A stretch of DNA of 64,000 bases from JAGVSR01 sp964589785 (lineage in GTDB: Bacteria; Pseudomonadota; Alphaproteobacteria; Rhizobiales; Hyphomicrobiaceae). Below, in pieces: positions 34,431 through 43,867 of the stretch. Where the stretch lies: NCBI GenBank assembly GCA_964589785.1, contig CAZPUQ010000003.1, forward strand, positions 124,001-188,000, written 5' to 3'. Each line of letters starts with the position of its first letter. The first letter of the stretch is position 1. A model generated the notes under the pieces. The model did not search any database and was not told where the DNA came from. It was given only the letters and a program-made list of their open reading frames with translations. The position numbers and the translations under genes are program-made.

Positions 34431-36101
34431 ATGCGTGCGCCGTCCGCACCCTCGAGCAACGGTCTGCGCCTCCACGGCCCATCCGAGCCGGCACCGCGCT
34501 CGCGGTCGCGCGCGCTTGCGCTCGCCGTGGCGCTCTGCTTCGCCGCCGTTTCCGGCCAGCTCGTGCGGCTCGCCGTGCAAAGCAACGGCTCGTCCGGCGT
34601 CCGCCTCTCGATGATGAGTGCCGCGCCGGCGACCACGCTGGCGCGACCCGACATTGTCGATCGCAACGGCCGGCTGCTGGCGACCGACGTCCAGTTGCCG
34701 TCGCTCTATGCGGACCCGCTGCTGATCCAGGATCCCGACGAGGCGGCCGAGCGGCTGGCGCGCCTCTTTCCGGGTCTCGACGTGCGCGAATTGCGCCGCA
34801 GCCTCGCCGACCGCTCGCGCCGCTTCGTCTGGGTGCGACGCGGGCTCAGCCCCGCCGTCGCGCAGCGCGTCCACGCGCTCGGGCTGCCCGGCCTGCAGTT
34901 CGTGGACGAGGTGCGCCGGACCTATCCCGCAGGGCGTCTCGGTGGCCACGTGCTCGGCCGCGTCGACATCGACAACCGCGGAACATCCGGCATCGAGCGC
35001 CATATCGACGAAACGGGCGCGTCGGAGCCCGCGCACGGGGCGCGCCTGTCCGCGCGTGCGCCGGTGCGCCTCTCGCTCGACCTCGGCGTCATGCACGCGC
35101 TCGACGAGGAACTCGCCGCCGCGATGTCGCGCTACGAAGCAACGGGAGCGGCGGGGCTCGTGCTCGATGCGCGGACAGGGGAGATCGTGGCCTCCGTCTC
35201 CCGGCCGGGCGCCGATCCGGCCGTCGCCGAGGAGGGTCTCGATCCGCAGCGCATCGACAAGATCCTCGCCGGGACCTACGAGCTCGGCTCGATCATGAAG
35301 CTTGTGACCGTGGCGATGGCGCTGGAGGACGGCAAGACGCTCGACACGATGATCGACACGACGCTGCCGCTGAAGGCCGGCCGGTTCACGGTCGAGGATC
35401 TGCATCCGCTGGGCCGGCCCATGTCGATCGCCGAGGTCTTCATCCACTCGTCGAACGTCGGGGCGGGGCAGCTTGCGCTGTCGGCCGGACCCGACCGGCA
35501 GCGGACGTTTCATGAAGCGCTCGGCCTATGGCGCGCGGCGCGCACGGAAGTCTCCCTCGGCCCCGAGCCGCAGCGTCCGCAGAACCTCGGGCGCATCGAG
35601 CAGATCACCCTCGCCTATGGCCACGGCCTTGCGCTGACGCCGCTGCAGTTCACTGCCGCCGCGGCGGGCCTCCTCAACGGCGGAACGACGGTGACGCCCA
35701 CGTTCCTGACGCGCGATCCGTCGGAACCTGCGCTGGCCGGCGCGCGGCTCGTCAGCCCCCGCACGAGCGCGCTCCTCCGCGAGGTAATGCGCCGCAACGT
35801 GACCGATCCGGCGGGCACCGGGCGGCGCGCGGACGTCGCCGGGTACGACGTCGGCGGGAAGACCGGCACGGCGGAGATGGCCGTGCGCGGCGGCTACCGG
35901 AAGAAGTCGGTCATCGCCTCGTTCCTCGCCGCATTCCCGGCCTCCGAGCCGCGCTACATCACGCTCGTGCTGCTGTTTGAGCCGAAGGGCCAGGAGGCGA
36001 CCGGCGGCGAGATCACGGCGGGACGCAACGCCGCCCCCACGACAGCCCGCATCATCGAGCGGATCGCGCCGCTCCTTGGCGTTCCGGCCCAGATCATGTA
36101 A
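34431..36101 (+). CDS. ftsI: Septal peptidoglycan transpeptidase FtsI (PBP3)
   Basis: A 556-residue class B penicillin-binding protein. One transmembrane segment lies at about residues 28-46. A dimerisation domain (RPDIVDRNGRLLATDV) precedes the transpeptidase domain with the SxxK motif in YELGSIMKLVTVAMALEDG, SxN in IHSSNVGAGQ and KTGT in DVGGKTGTAEM. Most FtsI have GSTFK at the first motif, whereas GSIMK is less usual but catalytically complete. GAGGTAG precedes the ATG. Normally murE follows directly in the order; here it does not. Confidence 0.95.
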   Translation: MRAPSAPSSNGLRLHGPSEPAPRSRSRALALAVALCFAAVSGQLVRLAVQSNGSSGVRLSMMSAAPATTLARPDIVDRNGRLLATDVQLPSLYADPLLIQDPDEAAERLARLFPGLDVRELRRSLADRSRRFVWVRRGLSPAVAQRVHALGLPGLQFVDEVRRTYPAGRLGGHVLGRVDIDNRGTSGIERHIDETGASEPAHGARLSARAPVRLSLDLGVMHALDEELAAAMSRYEATGAAGLVLDARTGEIVASVSRPGADPAVAEEGLDPQRIDKILAGTYELGSIMKLVTVAMALEDGKTLDTMIDTTLPLKAGRFTVEDLHPLGRPMSIAEVFIHSSNVGAGQLALSAGPDRQRTFHEALGLWRAARTEVSLGPEPQRPQNLGRIEQITLAYGHGLALTPLQFTAAAAGLLNGGTTVTPTFLTRDPSEPALAGARLVSPRTSALLREVMRRNVTDPAGTGRRADVAGYDVGGKTGTAEMAVRGGYRKKSVIASFLAAFPASEPRYITLVLLFEPKGQEATGGEITAGRNAAPTTARIIERIAPLLGVPAQIM

Positions 36102-36181
36102 TCGCGGCAACGTCCGCCGATCCGTCTTGATCGGGGGCCGCAGACGCGGCACATAGCTCACAAACTGCCAGGGAGGCTTCG

Positions 36182-36700
36182 ATGCGTCTGCGTTTCGTTT
36201 CGCTCGCCGCCGTCGCGATCCTCTCCGTGCTTGCCGCCGGCGCGGGCCGTGCAGAAGCCCCGAGCCTGTCCGAGGCCTGGAATGCGCCCGCCATCGCCTG
36301 GCACGGCCTCAAGTCGGGTATCCGCGAGGCGGCACGCTCGGGGAAGACGGTCATGATGGTCTTCCATGCGCCGTGGTGCAGCGCCTGCGCCAAATACCGC
36401 TCAGTCTTCAAGGACGAGCGGATCGTGGCCGCGTCCCGCGACGTCGTCATGATCCTCGTCGATGCGGATGCCGACAAGATCGCCAACGGTGCGTTCGCGC
36501 CCGATGGCACCTATGTGCCGCGCACGATCTTCATGACGCCCGACGGCGACGTGCGCACCGACCTCGTCGGCCGCAGCGATCCGAAGCACCCGCACACGCT
36601 CGACATCGAGAACCCAGGCGAGCTCCTGGCCCTCCTGCTGCGGGCCGGCGGCGAGAGGAACGAGACCGCGCCGGGGCTCGAGCAGCGTGCGGCGAACTGA
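36182..36700 (+). CDS. Exported thioredoxin-fold protein
   Basis: A 172-residue protein with a signal peptide ending near GRAEA (residue about 25) and a thioredoxin-like domain with the redox motif WCSAC (FHAPWCSACAKY). It resembles the thioredoxin_7/AGR2-like group, exported disulfide reductases or chaperones. The segment DGTYVPRTIFMTPDG holds the expected cis-Pro region. It follows ftsI after 80 nt and precedes a ceramidase-like gene. Its partner is not known. Confidence 0.82.
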   Translation: MRLRFVSLAAVAILSVLAAGAGRAEAPSLSEAWNAPAIAWHGLKSGIREAARSGKTVMMVFHAPWCSACAKYRSVFKDERIVAASRDVVMILVDADADKIANGAFAPDGTYVPRTIFMTPDGDVRTDLVGRSDPKHPHTLDIENPGELLALLLRAGGERNETAPGLEQRAAN

Positions 36701-36756
36701 TCGCAGCGGCGCGCGCCATCCGGCGCCGACCGGCTCCTGCACGCGGATAGCCCGGC

Positions 36757-37488
36757 ATGTCGTGGACCGACCAGATCTTCGCCTACTGCGAGCGGGCCGG
36801 CGATCCGGCCTTCTGGGCGGAGCCGTTCAACGCGCTCTCCAACGCGGCGTTTCTCCTTGCCGCGCTCGCTGGTGCCATTCATCTCGGCCGGCGCCCCGAC
36901 GCCGCGCACCGTCGGATCGAGTGGAGCCTCGTTCTCCTTATCGCCATCATCGGCGTGGGCAGCTTCCTCTTTCATACCTATGCGACGCGCTGGGCGTCGG
37001 TCGCCGATACGGCGCCCATCGGCCTTTTCATGATCGGCTATCTCGCCTATGCGCTGAGGCGGTTCCTCGGCGTGCCGTACGTGACAGTTGCTCTTCTGCT
37101 TGTGGCCTTCGTCGGGACCCTGCGCGCTGCAGGGTCCATCCCCTGCGATCCCGCACTCCTGCCGGTAACGGCGGCAGCGGGCCGGCCGTGCTTCAACGGC
37201 TCGCTCGGCTATGTTCCGGCACTGGGCGCCCTCGTCCTCGCCGGATTGGCCTTGCGCATCCGGATGCACCGGGCGGCATGGCCGGTGCTGACCGCGGCCG
37301 CGATCTTCGCGGTCTCACTCACGCTGCGCACCGTCGACTTCGAGCTCTGCGGCGTCAGCACCATTCTTGGCCGCGCACGCGGAACGCATGCGCTGTGGCA
37401 TCTCCTGAACGCGCTGGTGCTTTATACCCTCCTTATGGCGGCCATCCGGCATGGCCGCGCTGCGCCGGACGGGAGCGACGCATCCTGA
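36757..37488 (+). CDS. Ceramidase-like integral membrane hydrolase (CREST family)
   Basis: A 243-residue protein with about seven hydrophobic segments. The CREST metal-hydrolase signature is present: SFLFHTYATRWASVADTAPI with His and Asp ligands, and GTHALWHLLNALVLY near the C-terminus. Eukaryotic members are alkaline ceramidases. Bacterial members likely act on amide bonds in membrane lipids, and the actual substrate is not known. The ATG at 36757 gives the family N-terminus MSWTDQIFAYCERAGDP. Confidence 0.85.
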   Translation: MSWTDQIFAYCERAGDPAFWAEPFNALSNAAFLLAALAGAIHLGRRPDAAHRRIEWSLVLLIAIIGVGSFLFHTYATRWASVADTAPIGLFMIGYLAYALRRFLGVPYVTVALLLVAFVGTLRAAGSIPCDPALLPVTAAAGRPCFNGSLGYVPALGALVLAGLALRIRMHRAAWPVLTAAAIFAVSLTLRTVDFELCGVSTILGRARGTHALWHLLNALVLYTLLMAAIRHGRAAPDGSDAS

Positions 37489-37517
37489 TTGCGCCGCCTC
37501 CCTGCGCGGAGCATAAA
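37489..37517 (+). promoter_or_regulatory. Promoter of tRNA-Leu
   Basis: TTGCGC (37489-37494) and CATAAA (37512-37517) with exactly 17 nt between. The likely start is about 37524, just upstream of the tRNA at 37532. Confidence 0.55.
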
Positions 37518-37531
37518 GGCGCACCTCCCCG

Positions 37532-37618
37532 GCGGACGTGGTGGAACTGGTAGACACACAGGACTTAAAATCCTGAGTTCGCAAGAGCGTGTGGGTTCGA
37601 GTCCCACCGTCCGCACCA
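37532..37618 (+). tRNA. tRNA-Leu (anticodon UAA)
   Basis: 87 nt including an encoded CCA. The acceptor stem GCGGACG (37532-37538) pairs with CGTCCGC, followed by discriminator A and CCA (37615-37618). The anticodon loop CTTAAAA gives anticodon TAA at 37566-37568, reading UUA. The T-arm has GGTTCGAGTCC, and a long variable arm (class II) typical of tRNA-Leu follows the anticodon stem. Confidence 0.96.
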
Positions 37619-37662
37619 ACGAAATCAGATGGCGTGCATCATCGTACCAATCGGACGACTGC

Positions 37663-38361
37663 TCAATTTTCGGCAATTTCCTCGAGTTTCGTTACATTGG
37701 TCAGAATAGTCTCGCCGTAGCGCTGGTAGAGAATACCGTCGCCTTCCCAGGCCTTCAGGATCTGGTTTACGCGCTGCCGCGTGGCGCCGATGAGCTGCGC
37801 CAGCGCACCCTGCGACAGGCGCAGCTCGATTCTGATGCCCCTGGCGACTGGCACGCCGTACTGCCCGGCCAGCATGAGAAGGCGGGAGGCCAGACGCTGC
37901 TCCAGCGGCTGCGTCGAATACGCCTCGAGCGCTGCGAGGATGATCCTCAGGCGCTGAGCTTCCATTCGGAGAAGCGAGCGGCTCAGCGTAGGATGCCTGT
38001 GGAGCAGATCCTCCAGGTCGACGGAGTGGAGCTGTCGCAAGGTCGTGGCCTGATGCGCGTCGGCGCTGTAGGCGCGCGGCATTCCGTCGAACGCTGCGAC
38101 CTCCCCGAACCACACGCCGGGGCCATAGATATCCAGCATGACCTCCCGTCCGTCGGCGACCAGGCCGCTGATGCGGACAGCGCCGCTGACCACGCAGTAC
38201 ATGCCGTCGGCCTCGTCTCCCCGGGCGTGGAGTCGCTCGCCCTGGGAAAGCTCACGAAGGATGGTGCGGCTGAGAACTTCCGACTGAATGTCCGCCGGAA
38301 GATCCCGGAACCAGGTGTAGGCCAGGGTCACGAGGCGGTGCAGAGGAGGCAGCGGGGCCAC
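37663..38361 (-). CDS. Crp/Fnr-family transcriptional regulator
   Basis: A 232-residue regulator with an N-terminal cyclic-nucleotide-binding beta-barrel (ARGDEADGMYCVVSGAVRISG, then GPGVWFGEVAAFDGMPRAYSA) and a C-terminal winged helix (LSQGALAQLIGATRQRVNQIL). There are no FNR-type cysteine clusters at the N-terminus, so an iron-sulfur oxygen sensor is unlikely. The signal is unknown. It is divergent from the sulfatase genes across a 446-nt gap, which it might regulate. Confidence 0.92.
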   Translation of the reverse strand: MAPLPPLHRLVTLAYTWFRDLPADIQSEVLSRTILRELSQGERLHARGDEADGMYCVVSGAVRISGLVADGREVMLDIYGPGVWFGEVAAFDGMPRAYSADAHQATTLRQLHSVDLEDLLHRHPTLSRSLLRMEAQRLRIILAALEAYSTQPLEQRLASRLLMLAGQYGVPVARGIRIELRLSQGALAQLIGATRQRVNQILKAWEGDGILYQRYGETILTNVTKLEEIAEN

Positions 38362-38807
38362 GATGGCGTCTCCAATTCGACTCGAGGCTGCAAACTAGGT
38401 GACAGGTTTTGGCTCATTGGACGTGCAAATCGACGACACATCCTCGACAAATGCCTGAAATGCAACAGCACAATTCCAGCGACAGAAAAAATAGCGCGTA
38501 CAATAGGTTAGCGCGTTTTTTATTGCTGCTGATGGATTGCATCGGACCGCGGGTTGCGAAATACTTCTTTTCGAACTTGCACCCCTGCCAAAGACATAGC
38601 GGAGGCTCGATGACGGAGCGAACGCCGAGAGCCGTGTTGGGGTCTTTCCGTCCGCGCAGCAGTGATCCCGTGGCAGACATGCGGCGCACCCGGGATGCCA
38701 TCGATACCACAATGAGTGACAACGGCTCCGCTGCAGGTGCGCACGGCCCCGAGCCCTCCTTGTTGCCTGAATTTCTTACCGCTGAGCTTCGCGTATGGGA
38801 GGTTTCG
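38362..38807. other. Intergenic region between the Crp-like gene and sulfatase 1
   Basis: 446 nt with a lower G+C stretch at about 38440-38580. A reading frame continues through it in phase with the sulfatase but lacks a usable start or protein-like composition. TAGCGCG occurs twice, near 38490 and 38508, the second followed by a T-run (GCGCGTTTTTTATT). No clear Crp palindrome (TGTGA-N6-TCACA) was found. Confidence 0.5.
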
Positions 38808-40562
38808 ATGATCAGGACCGTGACGGCGTCGAATGACGGTTGTGGCCCGGATGTGAGCCTTCGGGCAAAAACGGGGCCTAAGAAAAACGAAAGCCCCTTT
38901 TCACGTCGTGCCGCCACGCTCGCGCAGATTGCGGCGATCCTGGCCCTTTCGGCACCCGTATCGCCGGCGTTCGGTCAGGTGGTCACGTCCAGCGATGCTC
39001 CGCCGCCTCCGATCAGCCCGTCGAATCGTTTTGCTGTCGAGACCAAGCAAGCCGTCGAATGGATGGAGCCGTCCATTCCGCGCCCGGAGCAGGAAAAGTC
39101 CGTGGCCGAGAAGCTCAAGGCGTTCGAGCAGAAAACTGGCCGCAAGCCCAACATTCTGCTGCTCCTGGTCGACGACATGGGCTGGGGTGATCCGGGCACC
39201 TATGGCGGCGGCGTTGCACTCGGCGCCGCGACCCCCAATATCGATGCGCTGGCGGCGGGCGGCCTGAAGCTCACATCGACCTACTCGCAGCCGACCTGCA
39301 CGCCCACGCGCTCGGCCATCTTGACGGGCCGGCTGCCGGTGCGCACCGGTTTGACGCGCCCCGTCCTCGCTAACGAGCCGTTCACCGTCAATCCCTGGAA
39401 AGGCGAGCATTCGCTGGCCGAGATGCTCTCGGCGGCGGGCTACCGCACGGCACTGGCCGGCAAGTGGCACATCGGCGAGGCCGAGGGCATGCTACCGCAC
39501 GAGGTCGGCTTCGACGAGTTCTATGGCGTCGGCTCGGTGGTGTCGTTCCACACAACCGGGTTCCCGCGCCGCACGATGATCACTCCGGAACTCGTCAACA
39601 ATCCGGAGCGCGTCGAGGACTATTACAACAGCGGCGCGATTTTCGACCTCATTCACGGAAAGAGGGGACAAGGCCGAAACTTTGAGCGCGTCAAGCCGCT
39701 CAAGACCGCCGAGGCGGTCGCCGAGGCCGACCAGGACTTCGCCAAATTCTCCATCGATTTCATCAAAAAGGCCGCCGCCGACAACAAGCCGTTCTTCCTC
39801 AACCACGCTTTCCTGAAGGTGCATTACGACAACATTCCCGCCAAGGGCTTCAATGGCACAAGCGCCGCCAAGACGCATTTCCGCGATTCGATCGTCGAGG
39901 TGGACCACATCGTCGGCAGGCTGGTGGCGGCGTTGCGCGAAACGGGACAGCTCGACAACACGTTCATCTTCTTCACCTCCGACAACGGTCCGGAGCTGGA
40001 CGCGTGGCCGGATAACGGGGCGACGCCGTTCCGGGGCGGCAAAGGGACGACCTGGGAAGGTGGCGTGCGTGTTCCGGGCATCGCCTCGTGGAACGGCATG
40101 ATCGAACCCGGCCAGATCAACGACGGCCTGTTCGACTTGACCGACTTATTCGTCACGTCGCTCGTGCTGGCTGGCGCGCTCGATAAGCTGCCGAGCGAGA
40201 ATTACATCGACGGCATCGACCAAACCTCTTTCCTCCTCGCCGACGGCGGGCAGAGCAAGCGCAAAACCGTCTTCTGCTGGAGCGCCTACGAATTCAGCGC
40301 GATGCGTCTCGCCGAGTTCAAGATCTACTTCAAGCCCGTTCTCCAGGCGCAGCCCATGACCGGCGTCGGCGGCGCTTACATCCTGCAGACCGGCCAGACG
40401 CCGTGGGTCTACAATCTCAACGTCGATCCGCAGGAGCAGAAGATCGGAACCAACTACCACTACGACATGATGTTCGAGCCGGGCGTTGAGGAATCGAAGC
40501 GACACCTTGCCACGTTCAAGAAGTGGCCGATGAAAGATCTTGGGCTGACGGCCGGAAAGTGA
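38808..40562 (+). CDS. Exported type I sulfatase (arylsulfatase)
   Basis: A 584-residue alkaline-phosphatase-fold sulfatase. ATG 38808 has a perfect GGGAGG 5 nt upstream, although the frame is open to 38409. A twin-arginine signal peptide follows (SRRAATLAQI, RR at 33-34, cleavage after about Gln57). Metal-binding Asp122-Asp123 lie in LLLVDDMGWGD. The formylglycine site is Cys164 in CTPTR, followed by SAILTGR. C-terminal ligands appear in FTSDNGPELD. It needs a formylglycine-generating enzyme, which is not in the window. Sulfate-ester substrate unknown. Confidence 0.9.
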   Translation: MIRTVTASNDGCGPDVSLRAKTGPKKNESPFSRRAATLAQIAAILALSAPVSPAFGQVVTSSDAPPPPISPSNRFAVETKQAVEWMEPSIPRPEQEKSVAEKLKAFEQKTGRKPNILLLLVDDMGWGDPGTYGGGVALGAATPNIDALAAGGLKLTSTYSQPTCTPTRSAILTGRLPVRTGLTRPVLANEPFTVNPWKGEHSLAEMLSAAGYRTALAGKWHIGEAEGMLPHEVGFDEFYGVGSVVSFHTTGFPRRTMITPELVNNPERVEDYYNSGAIFDLIHGKRGQGRNFERVKPLKTAEAVAEADQDFAKFSIDFIKKAAADNKPFFLNHAFLKVHYDNIPAKGFNGTSAAKTHFRDSIVEVDHIVGRLVAALRETGQLDNTFIFFTSDNGPELDAWPDNGATPFRGGKGTTWEGGVRVPGIASWNGMIEPGQINDGLFDLTDLFVTSLVLAGALDKLPSENYIDGIDQTSFLLADGGQSKRKTVFCWSAYEFSAMRLAEFKIYFKPVLQAQPMTGVGGAYILQTGQTPWVYNLNVDPQEQKIGTNYHYDMMFEPGVEESKRHLATFKKWPMKDLGLTAGK

Positions 40563-40739
40563 GCACCGAACACGACCAAAAACGCTGCTGGAAAGGGAAG
40601 GAACCATGGAGACGAAAACCAAGGCCACGCTCGCGTCTGGACCTAAGCAGCGGCCCCGCAGGTCCCTCCTGCCGGGCCTCCTGGCATCTGGGGCGACGAC
40701 ATCGGCCTGTGGAATCTCAGCGCCTACAGCCGTGGCGCA

Positions 40740-42176
40740 ATGGGCTATCGCACGCCGAACATCGACCGGATCGGCAAGGAAGGCGCGATCTTCACGGATC
40801 ACTACGCGCAGCCGAGCTGTACCGCCGGGCGCGCGGCGTTCATCACGGGACAACTCCCGATCCGCTCGGGCATGACCACCGTCGGCAACATCGGCGCGGC
40901 GCAGGGATTGAAGAACGAGACGGTGACACTGGCCGAGGTGCTCAAGCAGCAAGGCTATACCAACGGTCAGTTCGGCAAGAACCACCTGGGCGACCGCAAC
41001 GAGCACTTGCCCACCGTCCACGGCTTCGATGAGTTCATGGGCAACCTCTACCACCTCAATACGCAGGACGAGGTAGAGGACACGGACTATCCCACCGATC
41101 CTGCCTTCAAGGCCGCGCATGGGCCGCGTGGCGTGTTGCACTGTTTTGCGACCGCCGATGTCCAACCCGGCGAAGATCCCCGATTTGGGGCATGGGGCAA
41201 GCAGCGCTGCGAAGATACGGGTCCTCTGACGCGAAAACGACAGGAGCACGTCGACGAGGAATTCATCGACGCCTCCTTCAAGTTCATGGACAAGGCGGTT
41301 GCAGACGGCAAGCCGTTCTTCACCTGGATCAACGCGGCGCGCATGCACACGTTCACCTATCCACCCGCCGAGTACCTGGAGAAATGCAAGCAATATACGA
41401 GCGGCGACGACGTGCATTGCGCCGGCATGCTGCAGCATGACGACAATGTCGGGACGGTGTTGAAGAAGCTCGAGGATCTTGGCGTCGCCAACAACACCAT
41501 CGTCATCTACTCGACCGACAACGGCCCGGAGCATTCCACCTGGCCGCATGGCGGAACGACGCCGTACCGCAGCGAGAAGATGACGACGTGGGAGGGCGGG
41601 GTGCGCGTGCCGATGATGGTCCGCTGGCCCGGCAAGATCGCGCCCGGCACGGAGCTGAACGGCATCCAGTGCCACGAGGATGCGTTCACCACGCTCGCCG
41701 CCGCGGCCGGCGCGCCCGACGTGCGCGAGCGCGCGGCGAAGGGCGACAAATTCGGCACCGACACGGTGAAGAAGAACTACATCGATGGCGTCAACAATCT
41801 CGACTACTGGACTGGAAAGAGCGACAAGTCGGCGCGCAATCATTTCTTCTATTACTCGGAGTCGCGACTGCAGGCGCTGCGGTTCGACCAGTGGAAGTTC
41901 CATTTCTACGTCCGCGACGGCTATTACGGCGCTTCGCAGAAGCTCGAAATGGCGCAGGTCTACAACATCCGCCAGGACCCGTTCGAGTCGTATGAGCAGA
42001 CACCGGGCCCGCGAGCGACATTGCAGCAACAGAAGATGGGCCAGTTCCACCGCGGCGCCGACCTTGTCGTCGAGCACCTGAACTCGCTCAAGGATTTTCC
42101 GCCGGCGCAAAAAGGGGCCTCGCTCAGTGTCGGCGAGGTCATGGAGCAGATCCTCAAGGGTAACAACCAGCAATAG
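40740..42176 (+). CDS. Type I sulfatase, apparently frameshifted near its 5' end
   Basis: From ATG 40740 the product is 478 residues, with the formylglycine motif CTAGR at Cys27 and STDNGPEHSTWPHGG downstream. Sulfatases of this group normally start about 45 residues earlier with a PNIL.IWGDDIG block holding the metal-binding Asp pair. Those codons exist here in phase from 40686 (IWGDDIGLWNLSAY). A good start, ATG 40606 with GGAAAGGAACC, is one base out of phase. Restoring one base near 40686 joins them. So either a single-base deletion inactivated it or the base call is wrong. As it stands the protein lacks the Asp pair. It lies 177 nt after sulfatase 1. Confidence 0.8.
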   Translation: MGYRTPNIDRIGKEGAIFTDHYAQPSCTAGRAAFITGQLPIRSGMTTVGNIGAAQGLKNETVTLAEVLKQQGYTNGQFGKNHLGDRNEHLPTVHGFDEFMGNLYHLNTQDEVEDTDYPTDPAFKAAHGPRGVLHCFATADVQPGEDPRFGAWGKQRCEDTGPLTRKRQEHVDEEFIDASFKFMDKAVADGKPFFTWINAARMHTFTYPPAEYLEKCKQYTSGDDVHCAGMLQHDDNVGTVLKKLEDLGVANNTIVIYSTDNGPEHSTWPHGGTTPYRSEKMTTWEGGVRVPMMVRWPGKIAPGTELNGIQCHEDAFTTLAAAAGAPDVRERAAKGDKFGTDTVKKNYIDGVNNLDYWTGKSDKSARNHFFYYSESRLQALRFDQWKFHFYVRDGYYGASQKLEMAQVYNIRQDPFESYEQTPGPRATLQQQKMGQFHRGADLVVEHLNSLKDFPPAQKGASLSVGEVMEQILKGNNQQ

Positions 42177-42421
42177 CGTAACGAGTGGAGATGCGGATAT
42201 GCCGTCAATCTCGACGTAGACCGTTGTGCTCGCTCTTCTGTTGCTCCCGGCCCGTGGCAATCACCACGTCATGCGTGGTGTTCGCACGGGCCCTGGCCGT
42301 TCTGGAGGCCAGCCATCGCAGGGGCCTTGACCGGACCTCGGCGAATAGCCGAACACTGATCCCGTAACGGGGCCGCACGGCCCTGCCGGGGAACCCGCGC
42401 CGAGGGCGGGCTTGTGATCCG

Positions 42422-43867
42422 TTGCTACAACTCAGGCCGATCGTCTTCGCCCTCGGGCTCATGCTGTGCACCATCGCGGCGGCGATGCTGCTGCCGGCGC
42501 TCGTCGATCTTGCCGACGACCATGCGGGCTGGAAGGTTTTCCTCGCCTCCTCCGTCATCACGTTCTTCGCCGGCGGGCTCCTCGCGCTTTTCGCCTACGA
42601 CGAGAGGCCCTCGCGCATCGGCGTGAAGGAGGGCTTTCTGTTGACGACGCTCGCCTGGGCGGTGCTCGCGGCCTTTGCCGCCCTTCCGTTCCTGGGGCAC
42701 GGGCTCGACGTCACGGACAGCTATTTCGAGGCGATGTCGGGTCTCACGACCACGGGCGCCACCGTCATGGCGGGCCTCGACCGCCTGCCGCGCGGCATCC
42801 TGCTCTGGCGCGCGTTGCTGTGCGGCGCCGGAGGACTTGGCATCATCGTCATGGCGATCCTCATGCTGCCGTTCCTGCGCGTGGGCGGCACGCAGCTCTT
42901 CCAGATGGAGAACTCCGACAAGTCGGAGAAGGTCCTGCCGCGCGCCTTCGAGCTGACGCTCGCCATCGCCGGCGTGTTCGCGGCGCTCGTGCTCTTGTGC
43001 GCCTTCCTCTACGTGTGGTTCGGCATGTCCGGCTTCGATGCCATCTGCCACGCGTTGACGACCGTCTCCACCAGCGGCTTCTCGAACTACGACGCAAGCT
43101 TCAGCCACTTTCCCGGCGCGGCGCTGCACTGGACGACGACGGTCTTCATGGTGCTCGGCTCGCTGCCGTTCGTGGTCTACATCAAAACCTTGCGCGGCGA
43201 CCCGGCGGCACTCTGGAAGGACGTGCAGGTGCGCGGATTCATCGGCTTGCTCGCCGTCGTCAGCCTCATCATGGCCGGCTGGCTTCTCGTCGCCCGCGAC
43301 GTGGGATTCCTCGACGCGCTGACGCTGGCGTCCTTCCACGTCACGTCGATCGTCACGACGACCGGATACATGAGCGACGATTACACGACATGGGGCACGC
43401 TGGGACCCGGCATCTTCTTTCTGCTCACGTTCGTCGGCGGATGCTCCGGCTCGACCTCGGGTGCGATCAAGATCTACCGCCTGCAGATCGCGCATATGCT
43501 GACGCGCAGCCACTTCCTGCATCTCATCAGCCCGAACCGCATCGTGACGCTGACCTACAACGGCCGCCGTCTGCCCGCCGACGTGCCGTTCTCGGTGGTG
43601 GCGTTCCTGGCCATGTACTTCATGCTCGTCGGCGTCTTCGCCGTGATCTACGCGGGCATGGGACTCGATCTCGTGACGGCGCTGTCGGCGTCGGCGACCG
43701 CGCTCGGCAACGTCGGACCCGGCCTCGGCGACATCATCGGCCCCACCGGCAACTTCGTGCAGCTCCCGGAGGCGGCCAAGTGGGCACTGTCGTTCCAGAT
43801 GATGCTTGGCCGTCTGGAGCTCTTCACCGTGCTCGTGCTCTTCAGGCCGGAATTCTGGCGGGGCTGA
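42422..43867 (+). CDS. trkH: Potassium uptake protein TrkH
   Basis: A 481-residue membrane channel for potassium, with eight to ten hydrophobic segments and four selectivity-filter-like loops: MSGLTTTGATVM, TVSTSGFSNYDAS, SIVTTTGYMSDDY and ASATALGNVGPGLG. TrkH works with the NAD-binding subunit TrkA, which is not in the window. The start is TTG at 42422; the ribosome site is weak, but the protein then begins at MLQLRPIVFALG, like its relatives. It converges on the FAD monooxygenase, with the reading frames overlapping by 26 nt. Confidence 0.92.
   Translation: MLQLRPIVFALGLMLCTIAAAMLLPALVDLADDHAGWKVFLASSVITFFAGGLLALFAYDERPSRIGVKEGFLLTTLAWAVLAAFAALPFLGHGLDVTDSYFEAMSGLTTTGATVMAGLDRLPRGILLWRALLCGAGGLGIIVMAILMLPFLRVGGTQLFQMENSDKSEKVLPRAFELTLAIAGVFAALVLLCAFLYVWFGMSGFDAICHALTTVSTSGFSNYDASFSHFPGAALHWTTTVFMVLGSLPFVVYIKTLRGDPAALWKDVQVRGFIGLLAVVSLIMAGWLLVARDVGFLDALTLASFHVTSIVTTTGYMSDDYTTWGTLGPGIFFLLTFVGGCSGSTSGAIKIYRLQIAHMLTRSHFLHLISPNRIVTLTYNGRRLPADVPFSVVAFLAMYFMLVGVFAVIYAGMGLDLVTALSASATALGNVGPGLGDIIGPTGNFVQLPEAAKWALSFQMMLGRLELFTVLVLFRPEFWRG

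Noticed and set aside
38409..38807. N-terminal extension of sulfatase 1 upstream of 38808
   Set aside because: The frame is open but has no ribosome site or protein-like pattern, and GGGAGG plus a twin-arginine signal begin at 38808.
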